Source: Streptomyces sp. PT12
Lineage (GTDB): Bacteria > Actinomycetota > Actinomycetes > Streptomycetales > Streptomycetaceae
Reading direction: 5' to 3'
DNA length: 50,955 nt
Assembly (NCBI RefSeq): GCF_003311645.1
Contig: NZ_QEST01000182.1
Span: forward strand, 1 to 50,955
A program made the position numbers and the translations under genes. This document shows, one piece after another, positions 25,882 through 34,300 of the stretch (within the stretch, counting starts at the first letter, position 1; each line of letters opens with the position of its first letter). The notes under the pieces were generated by a model. The model was given only the letters and a program-made list of their open reading frames with translations. It was not told where the DNA came from and searched no databases.

Positions 25882-27282
25882 ATGGCCGATGACGCGAGGC
25901 GCGCCGTTTCCGACCTAGTGCGCGCCGTCCACCGCGCCGCCCCCGCCCAGGAGTTCGTGCCGGGCGTCACCCCCGTCACGCCCTCAGGCGCGGTGCTCGA
26001 CGCCGACGACCGGGTGGCCCTCGTGGAGGCCGCCGTCGACCTGCGGATCGCCGCCGTCACCCACGCCCCCAGGTTTGAGCGCGCCTTCGCCAGAAGGCTC
26101 GGCCTGCGCAAGGCGTTCCTGACCAACTCGGGCTCGTCCGCGAACCTCCTCGCCGTCTCCGCGCTCACCGCGCCCCAGCTCGGCGAGCGGCGGCTGCGCC
26201 CCGGCGACGAGGTCGTCACCGCGGCCGCCGGCTTCCCGACGACGGTCAACCCCCTGGTGCAGAACGGCCTGGTCCCGGTCTTCGTCGACATCGAGCTGCC
26301 CACCTACAACACCACGGTCGAACGCGTCGCCGCCGCCGTCGGCCCGCGCACCCGGGGCATCGCCCTCGCCCACGCCATGGGCAACCCGTTCGAGGCGGCC
26401 GAGCTCGCCGCGTTCGCCCGCGACCGCGGACTGTGGCTCGTGGAGGACAACTGCGACGCGGTTGGCTCCCGCTACCGGGGCGAGCTCACCGGGCACTTCG
26501 GCCATCTGAGCACCGTGAGCTTCTACCCCGCGCACCACATCACCATGGGCGAGGGCGGCTGCGTCCTCACCGACAGCCTCGAACTCGCGGGCCTGGTCGA
26601 GGCGTTCCGCGACTGGGGGCGCGACTGCTGGTGCGCCCCAGGGGAGGACGACCGGTGCCACAAGAGGTTCGACTGGCAGCTCGGCACCCTGCCGCACGGC
26701 TACGACCACAAGTACGTCTTCTCCCAGGTCGGCTACAACCTCAAGTCCACCGACCTCCAGGCCGCGCTCGGCCTGAGCCAGCTGGCGAAGCTCGACCGGT
26801 TCGGCGAGCGGCGCCGCGCCAACTGGCGGCGGCTGCGCACCGAGCTCGACGGGCTGCCGGGGCTGCTGCTCCCCGAGGCGACCCCGGGGAGCGACCCCAG
26901 CTGGTTCGGCTTCGTGATCACCGTCGAGCCCGGCGCCCCCTTCACCCGTCGCGACCTCCAGCTGCACCTCGAGGGGCGCAGGATCGGCACCCGCCTGCTG
27001 TTCAGCGGCAACCTCACCCGCCAGCCCGCGTACGCCTCGGTGGCCTACCGGGTCTCAGGCACCCTGGAGAACAGCGACCTCGTCACCGCGCGGACCCTCT
27101 GGATCGGGGTCCACCCCGGCATCACCGACGCGATGCTCGACCATGTCGTCGACGAGATCGGCACGTTCGTCCGCTCCCGCGCCCGCGGCCGCGTCAGGGG
27201 CGCGGCGCCGCGCCAAGCGCGGGCAGGATCGTCTCCCCGACGCGGTACGCCTCCTCGAGCAGGGGGTTCCCCGAGAGGATGA
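25882..27282 (+). CDS. NDP-4-keto-6-deoxyhexose 3-dehydratase (E1/SpnQ/UrdQ type, PLP and [2Fe-2S])
   Basis: This 466-aa protein belongs to the DegT fold. In [14 protein letters not shown] a His (about 218) replaces the Schiff-base Lys, the hallmark of E1-type dehydratases that use PMP. Four cysteines (about 191, 249, 251, 259) give an exact C-x57-C-x-C-x7-C pattern, the [2Fe-2S] motif of E1. It removes the 3-OH and so yields a 2,3,6-trideoxy-4-ketohexose after the 2,3-dehydratase steps. No dedicated E3 reductase is nearby. The last 30 or so residues ([19 protein letters not shown] onward) are read from the antisense of the adjoining ssuD remnant and look like an acquired tail; the natural end is probably near SRARG. 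Confidence 0.92.
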   Translation: MADDARRAVSDLVRAVHRAAPAQEFVPGVTPVTPSGAVLDADDRVALVEAAVDLRIAAVTHAPRFERAFARRLGLRKAFLTNSGSSANLLAVSALTAPQLGERRLRPGDEVVTAAAGFPTTVNPLVQNGLVPVFVDIELPTYNTTVERVAAAVGPRTRGIALAHAMGNPFEAAELAAFARDRGLWLVEDNCDAVGSRYRGELTGHFGHLSTVSFYPAHHITMGEGGCVLTDSLELAGLVEAFRDWGRDCWCAPGEDDRCHKRFDWQLGTLPHGYDHKYVFSQVGYNLKSTDLQAALGLSQLAKLDRFGERRRANWRRLRTELDGLPGLLLPEATPGSDPSWFGFVITVEPGAPFTRRDLQLHLEGRRIGTRLLFSGNLTRQPAYASVAYRVSGTLENSDLVTARTLWIGVHPGITDAMLDHVVDEIGTFVRSRARGRVRGAAPRQARAGSSPRRGTPPRAGGSPRG

Positions 27283-28461
27283 ACGTGTCGACGCCCAGGT
27301 CCTCATACTCCTTGAGCCGCTCGACGACCTGGGCGGTCGAGCCGACGACCGCGGTGCCAGGACCCGGCCGGAACAGACTCATGCCGGGCCAGAGGTTCGG
27401 GTGCCGCTCCAGCTCGCGGGCCCGCGCCGGGACCCGGCCGCCGTGCTGCCTGAACTGCCGCTGCCAGCCGACCCCTTCACCGCCCGCCCGGTCCCCGAGC
27501 TGGCGGGCGTAGGTGGCCTCGCTCGTCACGTCGAGCAGCCGGTCGGCGGCCGCCCACGCCTCGTCCTCGGAGGCCCGCGCGATCAGGTGCACGCGCGGCC
27601 CGAAGCGCGGGGTCCTGCCGTGCGCGGCGGCGGCCTTCCGCACCCGGTCGAGCTTCTCCTCAAGCTGCCGCGGCGGCTCGGCCCACGTGAGGTAGACATC
27701 CATGTGCCCGGGGGCCACCTCGATCCCCGGGGGCGACGAGCCGCCGAACCACAGCGGCACTTCCGGGGCCTGGACCGGCCTCGGATCGCCGAACGAGGCG
27801 CCCGCGCCGGTCAGTTCGTAGAAGCGGCCCTTGTGGTCGACGACCTCGTCGGTGACGAGCCGCCCCTCGCGCAGGACGCAGACGCGGTCCGCGAGGCGCA
27901 CCGCCTCCTCGACGTCGTGGGTGACCAGCAGGACGGCGGGGCGGTGGACTCGGCACAGCTCGTTCACCAGGTCCTGCATGCGCAGCCGGGTCAGCGCGTC
28001 GAGCGCGGCGAACGGCTCGTCGAGCGGCAGGAGTTCGGGCTCCCGCACCAGCGCGCGGGCGAGCGCCACGCGCTGCGCCTCCCCGCCGGGGAGGGTGGTG
28101 GGCCACGCGCGGGCGTGCGTCTCGTGGCCGACCTCGGCAAGCGCCCTGCGCCCGCGCTCGGCCGGGCCCTGGGGAGCGCGACCGACACATTGGCCAGGAC
28201 CCGCTTGGCGGGGACGAGCCGCGGCTCCTGGAAGACGGTGGTGCGCGCCCTCGGCACCAGGATCTCGCCCGAGTCCGCCTCGTCGAGGGCGCCGAGGATC
28301 CGCAGCAGCGTCGTCTTGCCGCTGCCGCTGCCGCTGCCGCCGCCGCTCGCGCCGAGCAGCGCCACGAACTCGCCCTCGCCGATGGGGAGGTCGAGCCCGT
28401 CGAGCACGGCCCGCCCGCCGAACGCCTTGCGCAGCCCGCGTACATGGACGGCGACGCTCAT
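27194..28461 (-). pseudogene. ssuB: Decayed ssuB ATPase fused in frame to the C-terminal half of ssuD
   Basis: The start at 28461 reads [20 protein letters not shown]. The P-loop is expanded to [15 protein letters not shown] by a GCC/GCT-type microsatellite near 28320-28355. A frameshift near 28165 separates the N-terminal part from the frame that continues as [20 protein letters not shown]. In that frame the signature reads LPGGE instead of LSGGE and Walker B reads LLPLDEP. At about 27845 the ATPase ([14 protein letters not shown]) joins the SsuD monooxygenase sequence (GRFYEL, then [20 protein letters not shown] and [19 protein letters not shown]). The join implies a deletion of the ATPase end and the SsuD start. 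Each half is recognisable and neither is complete. Confidence 0.82.
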
Positions 28462-28724
28462 CGGACCGCCCTCCGCCACGGCATCAGCAGCCGTTCGAGC
28501 ACGCGCACGATCACATCCGGGCACAGCCCGAGCAGCCCGTACACCAGGATGCAGACGGCGAGGATGTCGGTGCGGGCGAAGTCGCCCGCCTGCACCATCA
28601 GGTAGCCGATGCCCGCGGTGGTGTTGATCTCCTCGGCGGCGATCAGGGCGATCACGCTGAGGGTCATCGACACCCCCGCCCGCTCGGCGGCCCGCACGCC
28701 GGGGACTTCGTCGGTGGTCTTCAT
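28458..28724 (-). pseudogene. ssuC: Truncated sulfonate ABC permease (ssuC remnant)
   Basis: Only 88 codons remain of a permease that normally exceeds 250 residues. MKTTDEVPGVRAAERAGVSM is followed directly by the last EAA-distal segments (SVIALIAAEEINTTAGIGYLMV, then AVCILVYGLLGLCPDVIV, closing with [13 protein letters not shown]). The start overlaps the end of the ssuA remnant (ATGA) and the stop overlaps ssuB (ATGA), so the original operon order ssuA-ssuC-ssuB survives. A central deletion explains the length. Confidence 0.8.
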
Positions 28725-29706
28725 CGCAGTGTTGTCACATCGAGCACGTGCGCGGCGACGTCCACCTCGTCACGGGTCACCCCGTGCTCGGCGTAGAAGC
28801 GCGCCACATCCTAAAACCGCTCGATGTCCGCGTCGGTGATCGGCTCCACGGTGCCGCCCTGGGCGGCGAACTCCACCTGCCCGCGCGGGGCGTCGCCGGT
28901 GAGGGCCTGGGGGCCGACCTCGGTGTTGACGTTGGGGAACGCCTCGGGGTCCTCGCGCTGCCGCGCGCTGGCCTCGTGCAGGTACGCGTAGGGGGCCCGC
29001 ACCACGTCGGGGTGCTCCTCGGCGAACTCCGTCCTGACGGCCGTGAGGCTGTAGTTGTCGGACGCGATGTCCTCGCCGTCCACCAGGAAGTGGGCCTCGC
29101 CGCCGCCGATCTCGGCCACGGAGTACGCCGCCCACACCGCCCAGGCGTCCACCTGGCCCGCGGTGAAGACGGCGCCGGTCTGGTCGGGGCGGAGATAGAC
29201 CCGCTCGGCCTCCCCCGGGGCGATGCCCTCCTGTTCCAGGGCCTTCAGCAGCAGATACTCGCCGGTCCCGCCCTCGTTGACGGCGACCTTCCTGCCGACG
29301 AGGTCGTCGATGGACTCCATGCCCGAGCCGTCCCTGACGAGGATCCCCTCGCCCGCGGGGTCGGGCGCGGTGGCGGTGAAGAACGAGAACCTGGGGTTCT
29401 GGGACAGCGCGGTGATGCCGGAGGTGATGGATCCGGTCGCGATGTCGAGCTGGTCGGCGTTGAGGGACTGGGTGGCGGGCGCGAACGGTCCCGCGCTGCC
29501 CGTCCAGGCGACCTCGGCGCCCACACCGGCGAGGGCGCGCTCGAGCGAGCCGTCCCTCTTGCCGAGGGCGAGGGCGCCCGAGTTGCCGGGGTCGGGAACG
29601 CGGACGGTCACCGTCGGGGCGTCGCCGTCGCCGGTGTCCGCCCGGGAGTCCCCGCAGCCGGTGAGGGCCGCGAGCGCGGCGGCCGACGCGAGTGCGGTGG
29701 CCCTCC
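28721..29706 (-). pseudogene. ssuA: Sulfonate-binding protein ssuA with nonsense codon and lost 5' end
   Basis: The frame can be read from a lipoprotein signal core without a start (ALASAAALAALTGCGDSRAD, near 29700-29640). It runs through VRVPDPGNSGALALGKRDGSL and SITSGITALSQNPRFSFFTAT to DADIERF. There TAG at 28811-28813 interrupts it. Beyond the stop the same frame carries on with DVARFYAEHGVTRDEVDVAA and ends at 28721, overlapping ssuC. A single C-to-T change of a CAG would explain the stop. Upstream of about 29705 the 5' end is replaced by part of another binding-protein gene. Confidence 0.82.
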
Positions 29707-29912
29707 CTGAACAGGGCGGCCTCGGCGTGGGTGTAGTGGGTGCCGCGGGGCACCGCGTCGGCGTCGGTTGCCGCGTCCTGGAGGGAGCGGACCGCGATGC
29801 CGTCGGGCGCGAACGCGTCGGACAGCCACCCGCGGTCGGCGGCGATCCCGGTCGCCGTGGGCACAGGACAGCGCGTGTACCACAGGACCGTGGGCAGGGC
29901 TGGGTGTGTCAT
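29704..29912 (-). pseudogene. 5' fragment of another ABC substrate-binding protein
   Basis: A good start at 29912 (AGGGAAGAG upstream) opens MTHPALPTVLWYTRCPVPT, then GIAADRGWLSDAFAPDGIAV and HYTHAEAALFREG. This is the beginning of a sulfur-compound (SsuA/DszB-like) binding protein. After FREG the similarity ends and the DNA continues out of frame as ssuA. The two binding-protein genes have evidently recombined or suffered a deletion at about 29705. Confidence 0.65.
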
Positions 29913-30242
29913 GGACTCTTCCCTGAAGGAGCTGATCCCCTGGGCGGGGCGGGGCGGGGCGGACGCGCGGCGGGCGCGGGGGCGCACCCGCGCATCGAGG
30001 GCGTGGGCCGGAAGGGCCGCGGGCGCGGGCGGACCACCACGGGGGGCCCGCGCGTCGCGGGGTGGGGCTCAGCGACAGACAGCGCTGGAGACGCGCCCCA
30101 GGTCGACATGGCGGCGGGCCGTGAGCGGGCACGGGACAACGGCGGTGTGGCGCAACGTTCCGCTCCCTTCCGGCTCCCGCCGCACGCGATCCGGCGGCTG
30201 ACCCGGAGCCTGGCACAGCCGCGAACGCCCGGCCAAGGAACG

Positions 30243-30257
30243 TCCCACCCTGTGGGA
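30243..30257. promoter_or_regulatory. Perfect inverted repeat upstream of IclR gene
   Basis: TCCCACCCTGTGGGA has 6-bp arms around a 3-bp centre and lies about 120 bp before the IclR start. It shares the CCCAC/GTGGG half with the boxes near the other two IclR genes. It may be an autoregulatory operator. The rest of 29913-30377 shows no gene I can support. Confidence 0.4.
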
Positions 30258-30377
30258 GCGCACATGAACCCGGTGTTGCCAAGGGCGGTGCGGCCGCCGC
30301 GCGCATGCCGCCATGTGAGACGTTCGCGGCCCCGCGCACACGAAGGGGCAGGGCGACCCCACCCCACGAAGGGACGC

Positions 30378-31232
30378 ATGGTGACGCCGACTTCGGGGAC
30401 CGGCGCGCAGTCCGTCGGGCCCGCCCTCGACATCCTGCTCTGCTTCCACGACAACGCGCCCGACTTCCACGACAACGCGCCCGACCTCAGCGCCTCGGAG
30501 ATCGCCCGCAGGCTCGAGCTCTCGACATCCACCGCGCACCGGCTGGCCCGCGCCCTGCTGGACGCGGGCTTTTTCGAACAGGACCACCGCACCGCGCGTT
30601 ACCGGCTCGGCCCCGCGGTCACCGAGCTGGGGCGGCTCTCCTACCACCGGCGTGGCCCGCACCTGGTCGCGCGCGAGCTGACCGACCTGGCCGAACGCAC
30701 GGGCACCACCGCCGACCTGGCGCTGCGCGGCGGGCCCTACGCCGTCATCGTGGCCGGTGGCTCCGTCACCCCGCGCGTCGGCCCGCGCAGGCCGCTGCAC
30801 TCCACCGCGCTCGGCAAGGTGCTGCTCGCCTGGCCGCCCCCCGGCGAGGGCGGCGTGGAGTCACTGCCGCCGCTGCCCGCGTTCACCGACCGCACCATCG
30901 TCGACTCCGCGCGGCTCGCGGCCGAGCTCGACCAGGTGCGCGCGCGGCGTTACGCGGTCAACGACGGCGAGTCCGCGCACGGCATCCGCACCGTGGCCGT
31001 TCCCGTGCTCGACCACATCGAGGCCGCGCGCTTCGCCCTCGCCCTCCGCGGAACGCCCGACCTGATCACCGCCGAGCGCACCGAGTGGTTCCTCGACCAG
31101 GGCCCGCGCCTGCGCCTGGGCCATCGAGGTGCTGCTGCTGCCCCCGGCCGAGCGCCGCCGCACGACCGAACGCCGTGTGCCCCGAGGCGATTAAGCGGCC
31201 GTGAATCGGTCGATGATACGGACGGGTGGTGA
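30378..31232 (+). CDS. IclR-family regulator with probable 3' frameshift
   Basis: This protein has 284 codons from ATG 30378. The winged helix has SVGPALDILLCFHD and SASEIARRLELSTSTAHRLA; the effector domain has PLHSTALGKVLLAWP and GESAHGIRTVAVPVLDH. A 21-bp unit is duplicated near the N-terminus (NDNAPDFH-type repeat, 30451-30485). After FLDQGPRLR the frame turns into atypical sequence. An alternative frame reads AWAIEVLLLPPAERRRTTER and stops at 31194, the more typical C-terminus. A one-base indel near 31105-31120, real or from sequencing, is likely. It lies between the ssu remnants and a P450 gene and may have regulated the ssu operon. Confidence 0.72.
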   Translation: MVTPTSGTGAQSVGPALDILLCFHDNAPDFHDNAPDLSASEIARRLELSTSTAHRLARALLDAGFFEQDHRTARYRLGPAVTELGRLSYHRRGPHLVARELTDLAERTGTTADLALRGGPYAVIVAGGSVTPRVGPRRPLHSTALGKVLLAWPPPGEGGVESLPPLPAFTDRTIVDSARLAAELDQVRARRYAVNDGESAHGIRTVAVPVLDHIEAARFALALRGTPDLITAERTEWFLDQGPRLRLGHRGAAAAPGRAPPHDRTPCAPRRLSGRESVDDTDGW

Positions 31233-31236
31233 GGTC

Positions 31237-32562
31237 ATGAGCATGGCTGACGCGGCGTCCGGCGAGTCGAACGGGCCGGACGGACCGGACGGACCGGACG
31301 GATTGCATGGGGCGGGCGGATCGCATGGGGCGGGCGGCCCCGATGGATCGGACGGCCTGCTCACCTGTCCGCTTCCCGGCTCCTTCCGCTTCGAGCCCTC
31401 GCCCCTGTGGGCCCGCCTTCGGGAGTCGAGCCCGGTGGTGCGCGTGCGCACCGTCTCGGGGCATGTGGCCTGGCTGGTCACGCGCTACGAGGACGTCCGC
31501 ACCGTGCTGAGCGACAGGCGGTTCTCCCGGGCCCTGATGACCGCCCCAGGCGCGCCCCAGGCGGGGGTGACCAAGCCGCGCCGCGGCTCCCTGCCCACGA
31601 TGGACCCGCCGGAGCACACCCGCGTCAGAAAGCTCCTCACCGCGGGGTTCAGCCACCGCTATCTCGAGGGCCTGCGGCCCTGGATCAGGGACCTGGCGGA
31701 GCGGCTCGCGGACGACCTGGCCGCCGCGGGCACCCCGGCCGATGTGCGCACGACCTTCTCGCAGCCCCTCCCGATCCAGGTCATCTGCCAGATCCTCGGC
31801 GTCCCCTACGAGGACAGGGAGCGCTTCGCCGCATGGTCGGCGAGCGTCTACGGCCTGTCACCGGCCGAGGCCGACGCGGCGAACGAGTCCTACGACCGGC
31901 TGGAGAGCTATCTCGGACGGCTGCTCGCCGCCAAGCGCGCCGAGCTGAGGAACGGGCGCGCGCCCGACGACCTGCTCGACCAGCTCATCGGCGCCAGCGA
32001 CGAGCACAGGCAGCTGGACGAGGAGCAGCTTGTCGCGTTCGGCCTCAACCTGCTGATCGGCGGCTTCGAGACGACCGCCAACCAGCTGGGCACGTTTGTC
32101 GCGTCCCTGCTGGGCAGCCAGGGCGAGTGGCGGAGGCTGGCCGCCGACCCCGACCTCGTGCCAGGGGCCGTGGAGGAGCTGCTGCGGCTGCACCGGCTGT
32201 CCGAAACCGGCCAACTACGCATAGCCACCGAGGACATCGAGCTGTCGGGCACCCGCATCCGCGGCGGCGACGGGGTGATCGCCGCCATCGGCGCGGCCAA
32301 TCGTGACCCCGGGGCCTTCCCCGACCCCGACCGGCTCGACATCACGCGCTCCCCGAACCCCCACCTGGCGTTCGGGCACGGGGCGCACTTCTGCCTGGGG
32401 GCGCACCTCGCGCGCATCGAGCTCCAGGAGGCGCTGCGCACGCTCACCCGGACGTTCCCCGCCATGCGCCTGGCCGTGCCCGCAGCGGAGCTCGGCTGGC
32501 GCAGGGCGCTCATCAGCGGCCTCGAGCACATCCCCGTCGTGTGCGGGCCGCGCGAGGGCTGA
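31237..32562 (+). CDS. Cytochrome P450
   Basis: This 441-aa protein (from ATG 31237, with GGTGAGG upstream; GTG 31201 is another in-frame start) has the heme-binding loop FGHGAHFCLGAHLAR with Cys about 386. The I-helix reads LLIGGFETTANQLG and the ExxR region is AVEELLRLHR. It is a soluble bacterial class I P450 of CYP105/107-like organisation that needs ferredoxin from elsewhere. The N-terminus has a run of GPDGPDGPDG-type repeats with no counterpart in the family. It lies between the two biosynthetic regions and could hydroxylate or epoxidise either product. Oxygenation of the ansamycin or nucleoside is inference. Confidence 0.9.
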   Translation: MSMADAASGESNGPDGPDGPDGLHGAGGSHGAGGPDGSDGLLTCPLPGSFRFEPSPLWARLRESSPVVRVRTVSGHVAWLVTRYEDVRTVLSDRRFSRALMTAPGAPQAGVTKPRRGSLPTMDPPEHTRVRKLLTAGFSHRYLEGLRPWIRDLAERLADDLAAAGTPADVRTTFSQPLPIQVICQILGVPYEDRERFAAWSASVYGLSPAEADAANESYDRLESYLGRLLAAKRAELRNGRAPDDLLDQLIGASDEHRQLDEEQLVAFGLNLLIGGFETTANQLGTFVASLLGSQGEWRRLAADPDLVPGAVEELLRLHRLSETGQLRIATEDIELSGTRIRGGDGVIAAIGAANRDPGAFPDPDRLDITRSPNPHLAFGHGAHFCLGAHLARIELQEALRTLTRTFPAMRLAVPAAELGWRRALISGLEHIPVVCGPREG

Positions 32563-32897
32563 GCCTTTCGAAAGGCGTGACGCGGCGTATCGCGCGCCGA
32601 TCCGGAGCGTGCGCGAACGGCGGCCCCGCTGTGAGCCCGGCCACGCGACGCCCGTCACATCCGAAGGGGAATAGGAGGCCACAGGGCGGCGCCTCGGTGG
32701 GGGAGTGCCGCGGGGCGTAAGACGGCGGTCCGGTGGCGCGGGGAACTACGGCCCGGCCTAGTGGATCTTGTTTTTGCGGTGCCCTGACGGCAGTTCCCAC
32801 ACTGGGCCACGTCGCACATCGCGGCACACCCCGCACCCCCCGCGCACCACTCGTGCGCCCCCGTACGCACCCCGGAGAGAGAAACGAGGTACGTCTC
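32563..32897. other. Intergenic region with no supported gene
   Basis: This 335-bp gap between the P450 and SLT genes has no frame with sensible content. It contains GC-rich inverted segments and the leader of the SLT-domain gene (GAGAGAAACGAGG before the start). Such leaders can carry cell-wall-related riboswitches in Streptomyces, but I could not match a known consensus here. Confidence 0.4.
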
Positions 32898-33653
32898 ATG
32901 ACCGCCAGTACGCACGGCACCCGCCGCACCCTGACCCGCAAGGTCGCGCTGGCCGGCATCGTCACCGCTGGCGCGGCCGCCCTGACCCTCCCCTTCGCGC
33001 CCGGCGCGGCCGCCGACGACGGGAACGCCCACGTCGCCAGGACCGCCGACGAGACCGCCGCCCCCGCGGCGTTCGCCCCGCAGAGCCCCGACGGCGCCCT
33101 GGGCCAGGTCCCCGGCACCGGAGACGACGAGAACGGCGACGACGCGAAGCGTGACAGCGCCGAGCGCGCCGACCGTGGTGACCGCGCCGACCGTGGTGAC
33201 CGTGGTGACGACGGCGCCGCCCGCGGCGACGACCGCGAGCCCCGTGACAAGGGCCGTGGCGCCCAGTACCGCGAGGACGGCACGCTGATCACCGTCGAGC
33301 GCCACGAGCAGCCCAAGGCGCAGGCCGCGTCGGGCGAGGACATCGACCGCTGGATCGACGAGGCGCTCGAGGTCATGGACGAGCAGGGCATCCCCGGCTC
33401 CTACGAGGGCATCCACCGCAACCTGATGCGTGAGTCGAGCGGTGACCCGCTCACGATCAACCTGTGGGACAGCAACGCCGAGAAGAACATCCCGTCCAAG
33501 GGCCTGCTCCAGGTCATCGACCCGACGTTCGAGCAGTACCACGTCGAGGGCACGAGCAAGGACATCTACGACCCGGTCGCCAACATCGCCGCGGCCTGCA
33601 ACTACGCGGCCGACCGGTATGGCTCCATGGACAACGTCGACAGCGCGTACTGA
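32898..33653 (+). CDS. Secreted SLT-type transglycosylase-like protein
   Basis: This 251-aa protein has an N-terminal signal (RRTLTRKVALAGIVTAGAAA, Ala-rich cleavage near residue 38). A disordered charged linker follows with ERADRGDRADRGDRGDDGA (residues about 90-110). The C-terminal lysozyme-like domain (about 150-251) contains HRNLMRESSGDPLTINLWDSN, SKGLLQVIDPTFEQY and PVANIAAACNYAADRYGS. The ESSG and GLLQV signatures, with Glu as acid catalyst, match SLT domains. It probably cleaves or remodels peptidoglycan. It is a housekeeping type of gene in Streptomyces and is probably unrelated to the clusters. Confidence 0.88.
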   Translation: MTASTHGTRRTLTRKVALAGIVTAGAAALTLPFAPGAAADDGNAHVARTADETAAPAAFAPQSPDGALGQVPGTGDDENGDDAKRDSAERADRGDRADRGDRGDDGAARGDDREPRDKGRGAQYREDGTLITVERHEQPKAQAASGEDIDRWIDEALEVMDEQGIPGSYEGIHRNLMRESSGDPLTINLWDSNAEKNIPSKGLLQVIDPTFEQYHVEGTSKDIYDPVANIAAACNYAADRYGSMDNVDSAY

Positions 33654-33655
33654 CC

Positions 33656-33725
33656 CGGCCCCCGACCCACGAAGCGCACCAGGATCCACGAAGAGCGCCA
33701 GGACCCACGAAGCGCACCAGGACCG
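33656..33725. repeat. Short direct repeats after the SLT gene
   Basis: Units of the form CCCACGAAGCGCACCAGGA recur about three times, with small changes (CCACGAAGAGCGCCAGGA in the middle). They lie directly before the hairpin terminator. No coding role is visible. Confidence 0.7.
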
Positions 33726-33770
33726 GCGCCCGCGCCCGGCCCGCCCCCTCGGCGGACCGGGCGCGGGCGC
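33726..33770. terminator. Strong GC hairpin terminator
   Basis: The 14-bp arms GCGCCCGCGCCCGG (33726-33739) and CCGGGCGCGGGCGC (33757-33770) are perfectly complementary around a 17-base loop. There is no T tract, as is usual in actinomycetes. It separates the SLT gene from the small gene at 33803. Confidence 0.85.
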
Positions 33771-33802
33771 TTCGCGCGCCACGGGCGGGTAGCGTCTCCC
33801 CC

Positions 33803-34249
33803 GTGAGCGAGGACGGCAATCCGGATGACGCCACGCTGCTGGCGGGGCTCGACACCACCACCCCCGCATGGGCTCGGCTGCTCGCGCTCGCCGATCGGTT
33901 CGCCGCCGAGCCGCACGCCGCCGACGACTACCGCTGGACGCGGCCCGAGCGGCGCGCCGACGGCGCCGTCACGATGGCCTACCCCGTCTATGGCGAACGC
34001 GTCACGCAGGCCCGTCGCGCGCTGGCCGAGGTGGGGGCGGTCACCCCGGCGTACCACTGGATGCGGCGGCCCCGCGTGCGCTACGACGACGGCGCGCTGT
34101 CGCCGGGCGACGCGATCCGCATGGCCACGTCCGTCGTGCGCGGGGAGCGCTTCAACGAGGGGACCCTCGGCCGGGCGGTGGAGAGCGGCGCCCTGCGGGC
34201 GGTCCTGGTCGCCCTGGCCACCTGGTACCGGGACCGCCCCGGCGCGTGA
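33803..34249 (+). CDS. Small conserved protein, DUF6508-like
   Basis: This 148-aa protein starts with GTG. It contains a compact alpha-helical pattern (WARLLALADRFAAEP, then [19 protein letters not shown]) and ends FNEGTLGRAVESGALRAVL. The last segment resembles the DUF6508 family found in many actinomycetes; the name is from memory. There is no signal peptide and no catalytic motif. Function unknown. It is convergent with the LuxR-type gene, whose end is 51 bp away. Confidence 0.7.
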   Translation: MSEDGNPDDATLLAGLDTTTPAWARLLALADRFAAEPHAADDYRWTRPERRADGAVTMAYPVYGERVTQARRALAEVGAVTPAYHWMRRPRVRYDDGALSPGDAIRMATSVVRGERFNEGTLGRAVESGALRAVLVALATWYRDRPGA

Positions 34250-34300
34250 GCCGCGTCGGCCCGCCGCCGCAACCGGGCGGCGGGCCGAACGCCGGTGCGT

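Noticed and set aside
28770-29987. A 405-codon reverse frame over the ssuA region
   Set aside because: Only its first about 70 codons resemble a binding protein; the rest is out-of-frame ssuA, so I split it into two remnants.
32563-32897. c-di-AMP (ydaO-type) riboswitch before the SLT-domain gene
   Set aside because: The gene type made it plausible, but I could not place the conserved core in the leader by eye; an Infernal search against Rfam would decide.
33656-33725. CRISPR or attachment-site repeats
   Set aside because: The copies are adjacent, imperfect and have no spacers or neighbouring integrase.
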